DNA from: Phymorhynchus buccinoides
Lineage: Eukaryota; Mollusca; Gastropoda; Neogastropoda; Raphitomidae
DNA length: 64,000 nt
Direction of reading: 5' to 3'
Assembly (NCBI GenBank): GCA_017654935.2
Contig: CM065693.1
Span: 24,677,102-24,741,101, forward strand
This document shows, piece after piece, positions 1 to 10,850 of this stretch. A program made the position numbers and the translations under genes. The notes below the pieces were generated by a model. It was not told the origin of the DNA. It saw only the letters and a program-made list of their open reading frames with translations, and searched no databases. Numbering within the stretch: position 1 is the stretch's first letter; each line of letters opens with the position of its first letter.

Positions 1-334
1 ACAGTGTAAAGAAATCAAATGTTAATACTGCATCAGAGAACAGACATTATTATAGTACACTGACGTTCTTGCAGAAACAAGATCAGTACACACATTCTTG
101 TACATAACAGTGTGAAAATAAAGTAAATTTGATAAACATTAGGGTGCGTGTGCGAGGGCCTATTTATGTAAGCGCGTACTATCAACGTCAAACTCTATTT
201 TTTAATATGAAAAGATCCCATGTTCCATCAAGACATAAATATTCCAATGTGTATCTATATACATACTTACCCCCAAAATGCACATTAAATGCATTTATAA
301 GCTTTTCATGCAAATATTTTGTTCTGAGCTGTAC

Positions 335-553
335 CTGTGTGCACTTTGCATTGCACTCGTGACGACACACAAGCAGACGTTTGTAGCTCTTTTCGCATGC
401 CACGTGCAGTCGACCGGCAAAGCATGTGCCACACTTTCCGGCACAAGGATGGCCGCACTCCAGCACAGCACCGCACGGCACTCGGCAGCTGGTTCTCTCC
501 TCCTGCTTCATGTAACACACTTCTGAGAACTCGTGGCCACACACACCCAGTAC
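335..553 (-). CDS. ZNFX1: ZNFX1-like exon 7: further zinc-finger repeats
   Basis: The exon follows a polypyrimidine tract and TTACAG. It reads VLGVCGHEFSEVC, LECGHPCAGKCGTC and RLLVCRHECNAKC and ends in CAG before GTACAG, phase 0. The next exon of the gene is not in the window. Confidence 0.88.
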
Positions 554-3500
554 CTGTAAAAACAAAAAGAAGTAACATTTGGCATTGTTTTCATAATTTA
601 CAAAGGTTTTTAACTCTTCTTGCGTTTCGCGTTTATTATTATTTAATGTTCTTAGTTGTCCGCTGCATCTCACTCAACCAACAAGGGGGCAAATATTTTT
701 TTGAGCGCGCATAAGTTGTTTTTAACAGAAAGATTCTTTTGATGTGATCTAAAAACAGACAAACACATGGCAGGGTACTTGGCAGTAAATGTCTTTACAT
801 TTGGCGGGTGTGTAGGGTGGTGTACTAGGCGAATGTATTCAACCATGGTGCTATAAAAGTTAAAGAAGTCAGGCTACTGCATTAAGATAATATAGCCACA
901 GTATGTCCTATTCAATATATATCACAGAGCAGAAGATTTAACGTGGTGACAGCCCTGCCACATGGCCAAGGATTGTCGACAGGGGATATAATTTTAATCT
1001 GGTTTTTTTTGTATTCAGCACACTTTTTTTATTCCTTTTCTTCATTCATTCCACAATTCCTGCTTTCACTCACTCATTTTTTTCATCCCATCTTCAACCA
1101 ACATATTTTTTCAGATGTATGCTATAAATGAAATCAGCGCAAAATCAAAATGGGACAAATGGCAATAAATGCAGCTCATCATAGGGAATATAAGTGAAAA
1201 TCAGCGAAAAATTCATCATGTTTCTCAAAGTTAAATATATCACCGATAGCAGTATTATTAATATTACTTATTAGTACTAGTATTATCTAAAGAGAAGGTT
1301 TTTTTGTGACAATAACAACAACCACATCAATAATATAATTTTAATCTTAATCCTATTCAACATATAGTGTTACTGCGCAAAAAGAAAAGAAAAGTAAAAC
1401 TGACAAATTTTTAAAAAAAAGCAAGCCATCAAAACCGTTTAAAACGTGTCAAAGCCAAAGGGTACTATCAGTCCTCTTTGTTGCTTTGAAGATAGTGCCT
1501 TGTGGCTTTCACCCCTCTATCTCCTGACCTTGACCATCTCTTTGCACTGCCAGGTGCACAGCCCCCCGCACTTGCTCTGGCACTGGTGCCCACAGGGCAG
1601 CTTCTTCTCGCAGCGCGATTCGCACGGCTCGTACGGCTTCCCGCACGTTTTGCTGCACGGGTGCCCGACTGGGCACTCGCTTTCATATTTCTCCAGGCAC
1701 ATTGGGCAACTCTTCCCACAGATGTCCCCACAGGGGTGGCCCGAGGGACAGCTGAGCAGGCAGGGCTTGGCGCACGGAAGTCGATGCAGGTCCGTCGTCG
1801 AGGTGTGACACATTTCATCACACGTGTGCCCACAGCGTCTGCGATAGTCGCACCTGGAGCACACAAGACACACTGTAGCGATATTCTGAAATCACAGTCC
1901 TTCGGGGTTAGGAGGAGGACATTTGGCTCAACATGTCCATCTTCGGCTGGAGAAAATCTTTTAAGAATTTCTAGAACAGGAGAATGGACCAGTAAGGCAG
2001 AAAGATAGTACATAACAGTAAGCAAAGGGAAAAACCGGCACAGTCAGAGTGATAGATTAGAGAAAGTTACTAGCACATAACTTCTAGAAGGTGGGGGGAC
2101 TATTTGTACTGAAAGACACCCCCCGACCCCACACCCACACCCACACACACCCGGTATCTTCACGGGGAGAGACTCATGGAGGGCGCGGAGTCGCCTAGCT
2201 CCCCGTATGAAGGTATGAGGCATCCACCTCCTGCCCCATCAAGTTCTTGATCATAATAGGAATTGTTCGGAAATAATTAAGGGGAGTAATGGCATGGTGT
2301 GTGGGAGTTATCTTGCCTAATTCAATCGGTCAAACAGGGGAAGTCACTCTACCATCAGCTCCCGTAGCCTATCGACTTGTGTGTTTGAGCAGACATACAG
2401 CACTTAGAACACAGTACATCATTCTAAAAAATTATGTCATTTATATTTTTACGTCACATTTTGCAAGTTTTATCAGTTTGTGGCCACTGGCCACCCCTAA
2501 TTTTTCTAAAAAAATGTTTGCAAGTCGCTGACTCGCATCCTGAGGTTTCAAGCGTCGATGCCATTGTTGCATTGTTGCTATGGTATTTGACTCAGTAATG
2601 GAGGTAAACAACTGTAATTTTCACGAAGTGCTCTCCCCTAGTTTTTTTCTGAAAATCGTCTATTATTGTGCCCTCTGTTCCTGACCTCTGCGAACACCCC
2701 CCATTGGTGCATTTCTGGTCGATGTCTGTATGGTTGGAGACGAGGGTGGTGCAGTCATGATCTTTGCAATACAGCGGCAGAGCCGGTCCCACACAGCCAC
2801 CCTTCTCAGCTTTCTCCAGTATTGGTTTCCAGCACTGCGGCGAAGCCTTGGAAAGCATGGTACAGTTCCCGATCACAAACAGTCCTGAATTGAAGACATA
2901 TAAAGATGGCAGTAAAATTTCTTCTCAATGTTTTTTAAACAATTTTTTTACGCCTTGAATTCTTACCACTGCTGCTGTTGTTTTTCTTGGAGTGTGACTT
3001 GTATTGTCGGCATTTGGAGGCTTTGCACCGAGGAAGAGACATGTCTCGAAATATTTGCATTTTTAATAAATGTTTTAACAGTTATTTCCATTTGTTTCTT
3101 TTCTTTATTTTCTTCTGCTATACGGCAGAAAGATAGGATAATAGATTTATAAATTCTAGTTTTCAATGTGAACAAAATATTAGAGCGTTTCATTTTAATT
3201 TCATAACTTTGTTTAATTTTTCAAACATTCACATGCAAGTTCCTCTGCAAAAAGACTGATTTTAAGGTCAGGTATGTAAACATCAATTTTGAAAATAGTC
3301 CAGACTTCGTAATTGAAATTAACTTTTGAAAAAGACAAGCAGAAGAGTGTGGATGATCAGCTTGAATGCTTCAATAATACAGACGATATGTAGTTCATGT
3401 ATCTGCATTTATTAATTGTGGCTGTTATTTTCAATAAGAAGCTATTGATTCAATCAATAGCTTTAAGCCGTGGATTCTAAAATAGATTCTAATTCTGATT

Positions 3501-6500
3501 CTAGTTCTGCCCTGCTGGGTAGGCATGCAGGCTCAGATACTGATACCTTCTTTGGCTCTGCTGAGAGCCACACAGACACGATTGTCCTCTTTCAGGTAGC
3601 CGATGACACCTTTCTTGTTGCTGCGCACCAGCGACAGAAGTACAATTCGGCTCTCCTCCCCCTGAAAGTTGTCAACAGCCGCCACACGCGCGCCCATAAC
3701 TTTCTCAGATGGTTTACCATGGCGCCCCCCTCTATGCATTTCTTGTACCACTTCTTGGGGAGGCAGTCGCTCGTCTTTCTCCACCTGTAAACATTCAGAC
3801 AAAAAAATCACACGTGTAAAATCTTCTTTCTTGGAACACAACCGCCATCATCGTAAATAATGTTTAAGCAATATTTGTCAAATGTACAATTTCCTTCTGC
3901 TTGTACTGGAAAAGTAGTCAATCCCCAACCTGTTTAGATTTCAAGAGGACAACAAAATCAAATCACTGCCATACTCAAAATTGGGTTTGTTCTTCTATGG
4001 ATGGTTTCCACCTGCGCGGAGCTAGGCAGGATTTTATTTTTATCGTGGGCAAGAGGAGTGGTGTGCCCTTTGAATGAAGAGAAATTTCAGTTTAATTAAA
4101 ACGTCACCCACCTGTTTGAGCAGAGTCCTGTCAGAGTGCTACAACTATTGATGCATTTTACCTGTGAGGAGCCAGGCGGGATTTTTTTATAACTTTTTAA
4201 TTGTGGGCGTCTCTGATAAGTCATGTTCCTTTTGAAAGAAGAGTATTTTTCAGGGTCTGTAATCCAAAGACCCTATGTGTTCTAAATTTTTAAAGGTAGA
4301 GATATTAGGCCTTTTATCATACATGTCACAGAAAAGTTCCCAACATTGCAGATGAAATGTTTTCTCTACCTAGGCACAAGTTTAGCTCTTCTAGTTCTAG
4401 CGCCATGTCTTTTTTTACGTTCTAGGTTGTCTGTTGCATCTCAACCGACGAGAAGGCAGTAATTATTTCTTTGAATGCGCATGGATTACTAATATGGAAA
4501 AATCATTAACAAAAGCACTAAAAATAGACAAACACATGGCAGGGTGCTTGGCAGTGAATGTCTTTGCATTTGGTGGGAGTGTAGAGTGATGTACTGTGCG
4601 AATGTGTTCGCCCATGGTGCTAGGAGAGCTAACCGAAATCTTAGCTGAATAAGTGACATGGTTTCAACGCACGTTATACCCACCTGTTTGATCAGAGTCT
4701 TGAGAAGCAGCACCTGGTCTTTGTATGTGGCCAGCACAGTGATGTCCCTTTCACTGTAGCCCTGCAGACGGAGGTAGAGGTACAGAGAGGCCAGGAACTG
4801 CGCTTCATGCGTGTTGCGCTTGCTCTTCGACTCCTCCACACTGTCCTCCGGCTCACTGTGGGTCAGGAAGAACACGGTGGCCTTCACCCCTTTGACCTTG
4901 GGGTAGGCGCCGACGCTGGGGTGGTCCTTCAGCTCGGGGTAGATGGTGGGAACCAGCAGGGATGAGATGTCCGGTTGCATCCTGTGCATGAAATCATATA
5001 CAGGGTGGAAAGATTGAAAGGGGTTTTGTCTGAAACAACAAACAAAATTTCCTCTCAAATCAATGTAGGCATGTACGTGCTCATGTGCTTAAAAGCACAG
5101 ACACATGTGCAAGTTTATGCTTGCATGTTTAACCCTTTCGCCGCCAGCCATTTTTCAGCCAAAATATACCATTAAACTTAACTGGGTAGAGAAAGGTAAT
5201 TATCTGCAATATTGTGAATTCCTCTGTGACATGTATAACGTTAGGCCTATCCTTACCTCCCAAAATTAAGAAAATAGGGTCTTTGGATAACAGGCCCTGG
5301 GTTGATGCCTTTTAGTGACATGAGTGTTAAACCATTGTGGTGCATAAATGCGACATTGGCGGTGAAAGGGTTAAGGTACAAACAAATCTGTAAAGCAGCT
5401 GTTGGCTTAAATAGCATCATATGATATGCACAGCATATTGTTTCATATTATAAAGCCCATTCCTGGACATTTTACAAAAATCGTATTTTAAAATAACTCA
5501 CTAAATAGGTTAGTCAGAATAAAAGACACAGTGGTCTGTAAAGGTGCTGGTAGTTTGCACTCATGCGTCCAAAAATTTGTTGGGTACAGGGCGGAACTAT
5601 TATACTGTGGACAAAGAATTTTTTTTTAAATGCTCGTAATGTTCTAGTTTTTCTGACGTATAACCCTTCATCATAATAATTGAACGAGTATGAGCATTAA
5701 TATGAATTGTTCTGAAATAATTAAGGGGATTAATTTCATGGTGTGTATGAGTTATCTTACCTAATTCAATCGGTCAAACAGGGGAAGTTACTTTGCCATC
5801 AAGTAAATCCCCAGCCCTCGCTTCTTGATTTTGAGGAGACACACAGCATGTAGAACGCAGTGCGTCATTCTGAAATTGATGTCATTTATATTTTTACGTC
5901 ACAGTTTGCAAGTTCTATCACTTTGTAGCAACTGGCCACCCCTTTTTTTTCTAAAAAATGTTTACAAGTCGCTGACTCACATCCTGCGGTTTCAAGCTTC
6001 GACGCCATTGTTCCATTGACGCTATGGTATTTGACCGAGTAATGGAGGTAAACAACTCTAATTTTCACGAAGTGCTCTCCCCTATTTTTTTTCCAAAAAT
6101 TGTCTATTACCGATGCTGTAGAGCCAGACACTGGAACGGCACCCCAGCCTGACAAAGGCGTTCGAAGAGGGAGATGTCAATGTGGTGGCGCCCTCGGCCC
6201 GCGGTCAGCCCGTAATTGTTGTATGAGGGGCGCAGCTGCTGGTGGTCGCCGATCATCACCAGGTGCTGGCAGGCCGGAGACAGCGCCGACAGCAGGTGGG
6301 CTTCTGGCACCTGGGTGGAAGGAACCAGGTGAGCGAGGAATTACTGCTTTGTTGTCTAAATAATAACGTTTATGGTATGGTGTTACTTTCTGGTCACAGA
6401 GACTGTCTCTGTGAAATTCAGGCTCCTCCTCCCACCTGGAAAGTGCGTCGCTGGTAGTGCAATGCCACCTTTTTCTTTTTTACTTGCTTTGTGAATGTGT

Positions 6501-6898
6501 GTCATCAATCCCACAAGCACAACATCAATCTTAGCCATCATCATTATGATCATGAAGCAATCATCATCGATTGTGGGACTTAATTTGAAAAAGCTCCAAC
6601 TACAAACAGCAAATAACAGAAATAAAATAATCATAAAAATGAAAAGAAAACATACGCAAGTTCGCAAAAAGGCATTACACACACACATATATATATATAC
6701 TCTCTCTCTCTCTCTCTCCCCTACTCACTCACTCATTCACATGTGCACACATAAACACATACAACTCGCACACACCACACAACATGCATGCACACACAAA
6801 GTGTAGATTGTGCAGGTGTGGGTAAGTGTGTATTATGCGTATATGTGTGTGTGCATAAATGTTTGAATGTCTATGCATGCATACCTGTGAGAGTGGAA

Positions 6899-6946
<48 letters not shown>

Positions 6947-9900
6947 GTGCGTGCGTGTGCGTGTGTGCGTGCGTGTGCATGTGTGTGCGTGCGTGTGTTA
7001 GGTAGGTAGGTATGTGTGTGTATGTGTATGCATGTCTGTCCTATCTGATTGATAGAAATAATATCAAGCCTTAGTATGTGCATTCACACGTTCCTACCTG
7101 TGCTGCTTCCTCCACCAGAACGATCCGAGGACCCAACTCCTGCAGCACTGCCGCATTCCGCGCCGCACCGGTCGTTGTCATGGCCACCAGACGCGCTTTC
7201 TTCATGATGCGAAGATCAGTCAAACAGCGCTGCTCCCTCATTCGTTTGGACACGTCTCGGAACTCATTCTCCTCTAGCTGTCGCTGGTTTTGCAGAGTCG
7301 AAAGCAGTGCCTGCAGCCAGAAGCGATAGAGTCTCCACCTCTGTGTCATGTCCAAGCACCATACATCTCTCACTGTTTCTGCTTCGTCTCTTGCCATCGC
7401 ATCTTTGTTGTTGTTGACTTCGTGGTCAACTTTTGAAGCAACAAGTTCAACAAAAGAAGGCGGATACTGATCGAACGTTTCAGTTATGCTGATGACAGGA
7501 GCTTCTTCTCTGGAAAATCTCTCCCATTCACTGTGCTCTGATGTCGTTTCGTTTTCTTGGAAAGTGGAGGTACTTGGTTGCTCACACAGCGTAGACTCCG
7601 TTTCTTCATCAGAAAAATCGTCCATGTAAAGCTTTCGCTCATTTTCTTCTTCCAGATCCATTTCTTCTTCACACTCCAACAGTTCATCATCAATATTGAG
7701 TTCACTGGCCTCACCCTCCTTTTCTTTTCCTCTTTTATCTTCATCACCAAACTTCATGACATCCGCAGATTCGCCATTGTCTCCATCCACATTCCTGGCT
7801 TTGTTTCCTGCGTCATGGCCTGCTGAGCTGCTGTATCGTTTCCGTCTGCTCTTTGATTTATGGTGGCGTCCCTCTTTTCCTTTGTCTGTCTTTTTTGTTT
7901 CAAAGGAGCTGCCATGAAAATAGGTGTCATCTTGGTTCAGTGACTGTCCAAAGTCATCCTCATACAAGCAGAGCCACTCCTGCATGGCATCATTTTTCCT
8001 CCCTGCTTTGCTGATCAGACTTTGATGATGAACATCAGCCATGACACCTTTTCTCAGGAAGTGATCATGATGAACTATCCCATCTTTGTAATTCTGAATT
8101 TGCTGGTCAAGCTCTTTCCTCAAGTTCTTCAGTTCTTCCAGATCTCTTTTCTCATTCCTCAGGTCCATCCCATCTGCTTTCTGCGTGTGCCGCAGCTTTG
8201 TGATGTTATGTTCACTCAGCACTTGTTGCTCTGATCGCGATCCAACCCGAACAACATAATGACAAGGTGTTCCTGAAAGGACGGGCAAACGTAGGAGTTC
8301 AGTCAAGAACTGGTCCAGGGCATGATTTGTGTAGCTCAGCAACAACATAGGGGTCTTTTCCAGCAAACCATTCTCATCTCGTCTCCATAGTTGATCGTTT
8401 TCTAACAACAGCTCAGCAATCCTGATCCCCAGAGTTGTCTTGCCTGTTCCCGGTGGTCCCTGGATCAGCACCACTTCGCGGGTCAGCGCCTGACGCAGTG
8501 CAGCATACTGCGAGTCATCCAGACCCAGATCAGCAGCCGTGGGCCATGTCCTTGGTTCAGACACTTTGTTGCACCTGTACTTTTGCTCAAGCAGTTTCTC
8601 TTGTTCCTTAAGGTCCTGGTTTAATTCATTTGCACGGTCCAAAAGCTGTTTGCAAGCCTCTTCGTTTCTGTTCTCTGCATTCTTGGATTGCAGTTGTCTC
8701 CTGTGGGAATACACAGTACACTCAATCTCTTGTAGCTGTTGCTGAAGGCATCTCACATTTTCATTTGAACCATACTTTTTCATGCACATGAAGGAGACCT
8801 GGCCAGAAGAAGCTTCAAGGTAGCGAGGTGCTGATATATCCTTGCTCATGTGAAGAAGCTGTTTTTTGAAAGGCAGAGAGCTCTGGCGTGTCAGCAGATG
8901 ACTGTGCAGGCTTTCGAGGGACAGCAGAGAATGAACATAGGATGTGTAGAAGGCAGTGCTTTCCAGCATGGTGACATGATGCCCCTGGAGAACATTCACC
9001 AAGGCATGCACTGACTCAACCTCTCCCACACCTTCCATCCTCTCTGATTCATCGGGATCACCTCTCGCGGCAAAACCATGTGATCTTCTGTGAATGTCTT
9101 CATGGTCATAGTGATCCCTCTGTACATCCAGTAAGTGAATGCTGAGAATCCCTTGCCTTTTGAGCGTTTCCTTATCACTGTCACTAACAACAGCATAGAT
9201 GACAGACTGACATTCATCCCACAACAGACACACCAGGGACCCGTAAACCAGCCTTGAATTAAAATTTCTGAAACGCGATGCATCAATCTGTATGGTCACA
9301 TCAATATCTGATTCGTTTGACAATGTTGTGTCCAATACTTTCACATTCTCATACAGCCTGACATCTTGGTTCCAAAACTTGTGTTTCTTGTCTCCGGGAT
9401 GTTTTTTCTGATGCTTCGCAAAGTTGATGTAGTCGTCAATGCCTTTGCACAGTGGACCAACAAAGTCCTCACGAAAGGACATGAAAATGTAGCGGACATA
9501 CTCAGTGGCTGATGAAAATTGTTCTATAACGTTTCTTGGAGCAAGAGCTGTATGATGCCTGTTTCTTATGTCACTGATGATTGGTAGTATAGGAGGAAGG
9601 TCAACAGCAGTACTTTTTGCAGAGCCTAACCCACTCTTCTCATCACCTTTATCAGAGGAACCGCGTTGAAACTGTGAGTCTTCGATGCTCCGGGCTTTCT
9701 CCATCAAAGACTTTGACAAATCTTCTCCTTTCACAATGATCCTTTTTCCTGTCCTCAGCACTGACTGTAGGGAACCAAGGAAGACGATGGTGTCTTCATT
9801 GAGCAGAACACCTGCTTCGATCATTGTTTTCATCACATCCAACAACAGATTTGCCACTGCCATGTCGCTTTCATCGGGATGACGATATCTTGCTGCCACC

Positions 9901-10439
9901 AATGATTTGACAATATTGATGATAGATCTGGATTCAAAGAAGGCGCACCTTTTCAGCATGTTCATCATCTGCCATCGGCAGCTTCCACTGAGTAAGGAGG
10001 ATTCCAAGAAGGCTGTGCGAAGCAAATAAATCAATCTGTCAGATATCTCACGATTTTGCACATGACATTCCATCAATATCTGTCCAAGATGATTTGTGTT
10101 CTGCGCCAAAAATATGCACAGGTTGTCGGGGTTCCACTGTTCGGGTGGTTTTTCAAAACACTTGCGCACAAATATTTCACACGATTCAAAAATTGGGTTG
10201 TTTTGTCTTCTTCTGTGGGAAGCTGGAAATGTTGATCTTTGCTGTCTTCCATGTTCCCCTGATGCTGCTGGTTGGGTTATCCCACGCTGGTCCCTGAAGT
10301 CGTTTGAAAACTTCTGTTTCTTTGGACCTTGGGGCCTGAAACATTCTCTCCCGTCGCCATCAAAATGATTTGAAGAAAACCGGTGGTCTGGTTTCCTTTT
10401 ATGTGATTTCTGTCTCTGTAGGCCAGATTTGTATGCCAT
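335..10439 (-). CDS. ZNFX1: ZNFX1-like NFX1-type zinc-finger RNA helicase (7 exons, 3' end off the window)
   Basis: Exons, 5' to 3' on the minus strand: 10439-7098, 6310-6111, 4981-4684, 3784-3547, 2884-2686, 1853-1529, 553-335. Every junction is GT-AG and the phases agree (0, 2, 0, 1, 2, 0), giving 1607 codons without a stop. Seen: Walker A GPPGTGKT (residues about 661-668), motif Ia SYTNHALDQF, Walker B variant VEEAAQ (about 1109-1114), motif III GDHQQLRP, QHRMQP across an exon junction, VDNFQGEE (about 1317-1324), VALSRAKEG (about 1352-1360), then a Cys/His-rich tail with repeated CGH-x-C units. This order is that of ZNFX1. Family knowledge: SF1B helicase; antiviral dsRNA sensing in vertebrates, small-RNA inheritance granules in nematodes. 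The human protein is about 1900 residues, so roughly 300 C-terminal residues should lie left of base 1. Identification is firm; which paralogue is not known. Confidence 0.93.
600..855. repeat. Interspersed repeat, family C, copy 1
   Basis: About 230 bases are shared in the same orientation with 4390-4625. The shared core includes GACAAACACATGGCAGGGT and TTGGCAGT-AATGTCTTT. Both copies lie in introns of the ZNFX1-like gene. No coding content is seen. Confidence 0.7.
1529..1853 (-). CDS. ZNFX1: ZNFX1-like exon 6: NFX1-type zinc fingers
   Basis: The acceptor CTCCAG at 1854 was chosen over an upstream CTACAG because only it keeps phase 2 and gives GGCSQ-RCDYRRRCGHTC, the expected zinc-finger spacing. 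Cys/His repeats follow (CPSGHPCGDICG, CPVGHPCSKTCG, LPCGHQCQSKCG). The exon ends EMVK before GTCAGG, phase 0. Confidence 0.88.
1885..2200 (+). repeat. SINE-like repeat, family B, copy in intron 6
   Basis: Matches the family B core: GGAGAATGGACC, AAGGCAGAAAGATAGTA, AAGTTAC-AGCACA, ACTTC-AGAAGGTGGGGG, then a run of C and CCGGTATC. The same module occurs at 10850, 18140, 19140, 29235, 57983 and 59470. Confidence 0.75.
2255..2680. repeat. Interspersed repeat, family A, copy 1
   Basis: About 420 bases shared with 5690-6110 and 18786-19145. Common blocks include TTCAATCGGTCAAACAGGGG, TCATTTATATTTTTACGTCA, GGCCACCCC, and CACGAAGTGCTCTCCCCTA (the last only in the first two copies). It ends just beyond the exon 5 donor. 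Confidence 0.78.
2686..2884 (-). CDS. ZNFX1: ZNFX1-like exon 5: end of helicase, start of zinc-finger tail
   Basis: The exon completes the Gly of SRAKEG and reads LFVIGNCTMLSKASPQCW, the family signature after motif VI, then LPLYCKDHDC and TNGGCSQ. The donor GTCAGG leaves two bases of an Arg codon (phase 2). An interspersed repeat begins within about 5-25 bases beyond this donor. Confidence 0.88.
3547..3784 (-). CDS. ZNFX1: ZNFX1-like exon 4: helicase motifs V and VI
   Basis: The exon starts VEKDERLPPQEVVQ after TTTACAG. It carries VAAVDNFQGEESRIVLLSL (motif V) and VCVALSRAKE (motif VI; Arg finger in SRAKEG) and stops one base into the Gly codon, with donor GTATCA. Confidence 0.92.
3990..4255. 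repeat. Local duplication in intron 3, with an exon-3-like relic
   Basis: 4008-4095 and 4159-4250 are diverged copies (GGAGC-AGGC-GGATTTT and GAAGAG-ATTTTTCAG). Between them, 4113-4145 resembles the 3' end of exon 3 and its donor (CCCACCTGTTTGA-CAGAGTC at 4678-4700). Confidence 0.45.
4215..4385 (-). repeat. Partial piggyBac-like MITE copy
   Basis: Shares CAGGGTCTGTAATCCAAAGACCCT, in parts, and the TATGTCACAG and TTCTCTACC blocks with the MITE at 51717-51963 and the inverted one at 5129-5374. The TTAA ends are not seen. Confidence 0.5.
4390..4625. repeat. Interspersed repeat, family C, copy 2
   Basis: Second copy of the 600-855 sequence, in the same orientation, in the intron between exons 3 and 4. 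Confidence 0.7.
4684..4981 (-). CDS. ZNFX1: ZNFX1-like exon 3: second RecA domain
   Basis: The first base completes the Arg of QHR. The exon then reads MQPDISSLLVPTIYPELKDH, the family's post-motif-IV segment, and continues to LATYKDQ and LIKQ, where the second RecA domain calls for a motif V region. Acceptor GCACAG, donor GTGGGT, phase 2 to 0. The stretch DSVEESKSKRNTHEAQFL is the usual link to the RecA2 helix. Confidence 0.92.
5129..5374 (+). mobile_element. piggyBac-like MITE with TTAA target sites
   Basis: Ends are TTAA-CCCTTTCGCCGCCA and TGGCGGTGAAAGGG-TTAA, an inverted repeat flanked by the TTAA duplication typical of piggyBac elements. It is about 238 bases, with no coding capacity, in intron 2 of the ZNFX1-like gene. 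A second copy lies at 51717-51963 in the other orientation. Confidence 0.8.
5690..6110. repeat. Interspersed repeat, family A, copy 2
   Basis: Same family as 2255-2680. Its right end (GTCTATTAC) directly touches exon 2, so the minus-strand donor GTAATAGAC is part of the repeat end. Confidence 0.78.
6111..6310 (-). CDS. ZNFX1: ZNFX1-like exon 2: helicase motif III
   Basis: The exon follows an acceptor ending CCCAG and begins VPEAHLLSAL. It contains VMIGDHQQLRPS (SF1 motif III) and ends CLALQH plus two bases of an Arg codon. The donor is GTAATAG and lies inside the end of an interspersed repeat (5690-6110). Phase 0 to phase 2. Confidence 0.92.
6383..6500 (-). repeat. SINE body fragment (same family as 44495-44846)
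   Basis: Shares CTCTGTGAAATTC-GGCT, GTGCGTCGC and GCCACCTTTTT with the SINE at 44495-44846. The tRNA-like head is absent here. Lies in intron 1 of the ZNFX1-like gene. Confidence 0.6.
6680..7030. repeat. Microsatellites TA, TC and TG/CG
   Basis: Short TA and TC runs at 6686-6720, then CA-like sequence and a (TG)n run from 6901 to about 7000 interrupted by CG steps. In intron 1 of the ZNFX1-like gene. Confidence 0.9.
7098..10439 (-). CDS. ZNFX1: ZNFX1-like exon 1: N-terminal region and first half of helicase
   Basis: This is a single 1114-codon coding exon. The ATG at 10439 has G at +4 and starts a basic stretch (MAYKSGLQRQKSHKRK), a plausible start. Residues about 85-260 resemble the armadillo-like N-terminal part of the family, followed by the pre-helicase region (YVRYIFMSFREDFVGPL), a coiled segment at about 565-640 and Walker A at 661-668. 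Between motif Ia and the VEEAAQ box lies a long insertion, about 860-1000, with a basic Lys/Arg patch followed by an acidic Glu/Asp-rich stretch. The exon ends in CAG before GTAGGA, phase 0. An upstream non-coding exon cannot be excluded. Confidence 0.92.
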
Positions 10440-10850
10440 ACTGATGCTTTGATACTTAATTCAGAGCGAAGAGTTCCATTATATTCTATGCCTCTCTGAC
10501 TCACAAGTCTGTCGGTCACCGTATCAGTATGCACCTGACACTTAACCAAGAAAGTAAAACAGACATTCCTCTCAGTGTTAAGGCACTCTCTGACCCAAGC
10601 AAAGCACTGAATTGTCTGGTCTAATGGCTTACAAACTGCTGACAGAATTTTCACTTTTGGTCTCCTTGGATATGGTGTGCGAGTTCCAAATGGCCTTGTA
10701 AAAGAGATGACTTAAAGATTAATACTAAAGTGTCTGCACCATGATGAGTAAAACAGTTCTAGCGAGGTTGGCGTTGACTTCACTGCACCGACTTGGTCCT
10801 GAAATTTAAGTGCCAGCTTGAAGTCCATCTGGAACAGACCATCATTTGGC
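10440..10850. other. 5' flank of the ZNFX1-like gene
   Basis: Presumed 5' UTR or promoter side. No clear TATA box or upstream coding exon is seen. The minus-strand open frame at 10277-10654 is a shadow of exon 1 plus chance sequence. Confidence 0.4.

Noticed and set aside
1502..2008. Plus-strand ORF opposite ZNFX1-like exon 6
   Set aside because: A shadow of the Cys-rich exon; no domain, and the minus-strand frame has the zinc fingers and splice sites.
10277..10654. Extra upstream exon for the ZNFX1-like gene
   Set aside because: Different frame from exon 1, no splice acceptor or donor that would join it, no recognisable domain.
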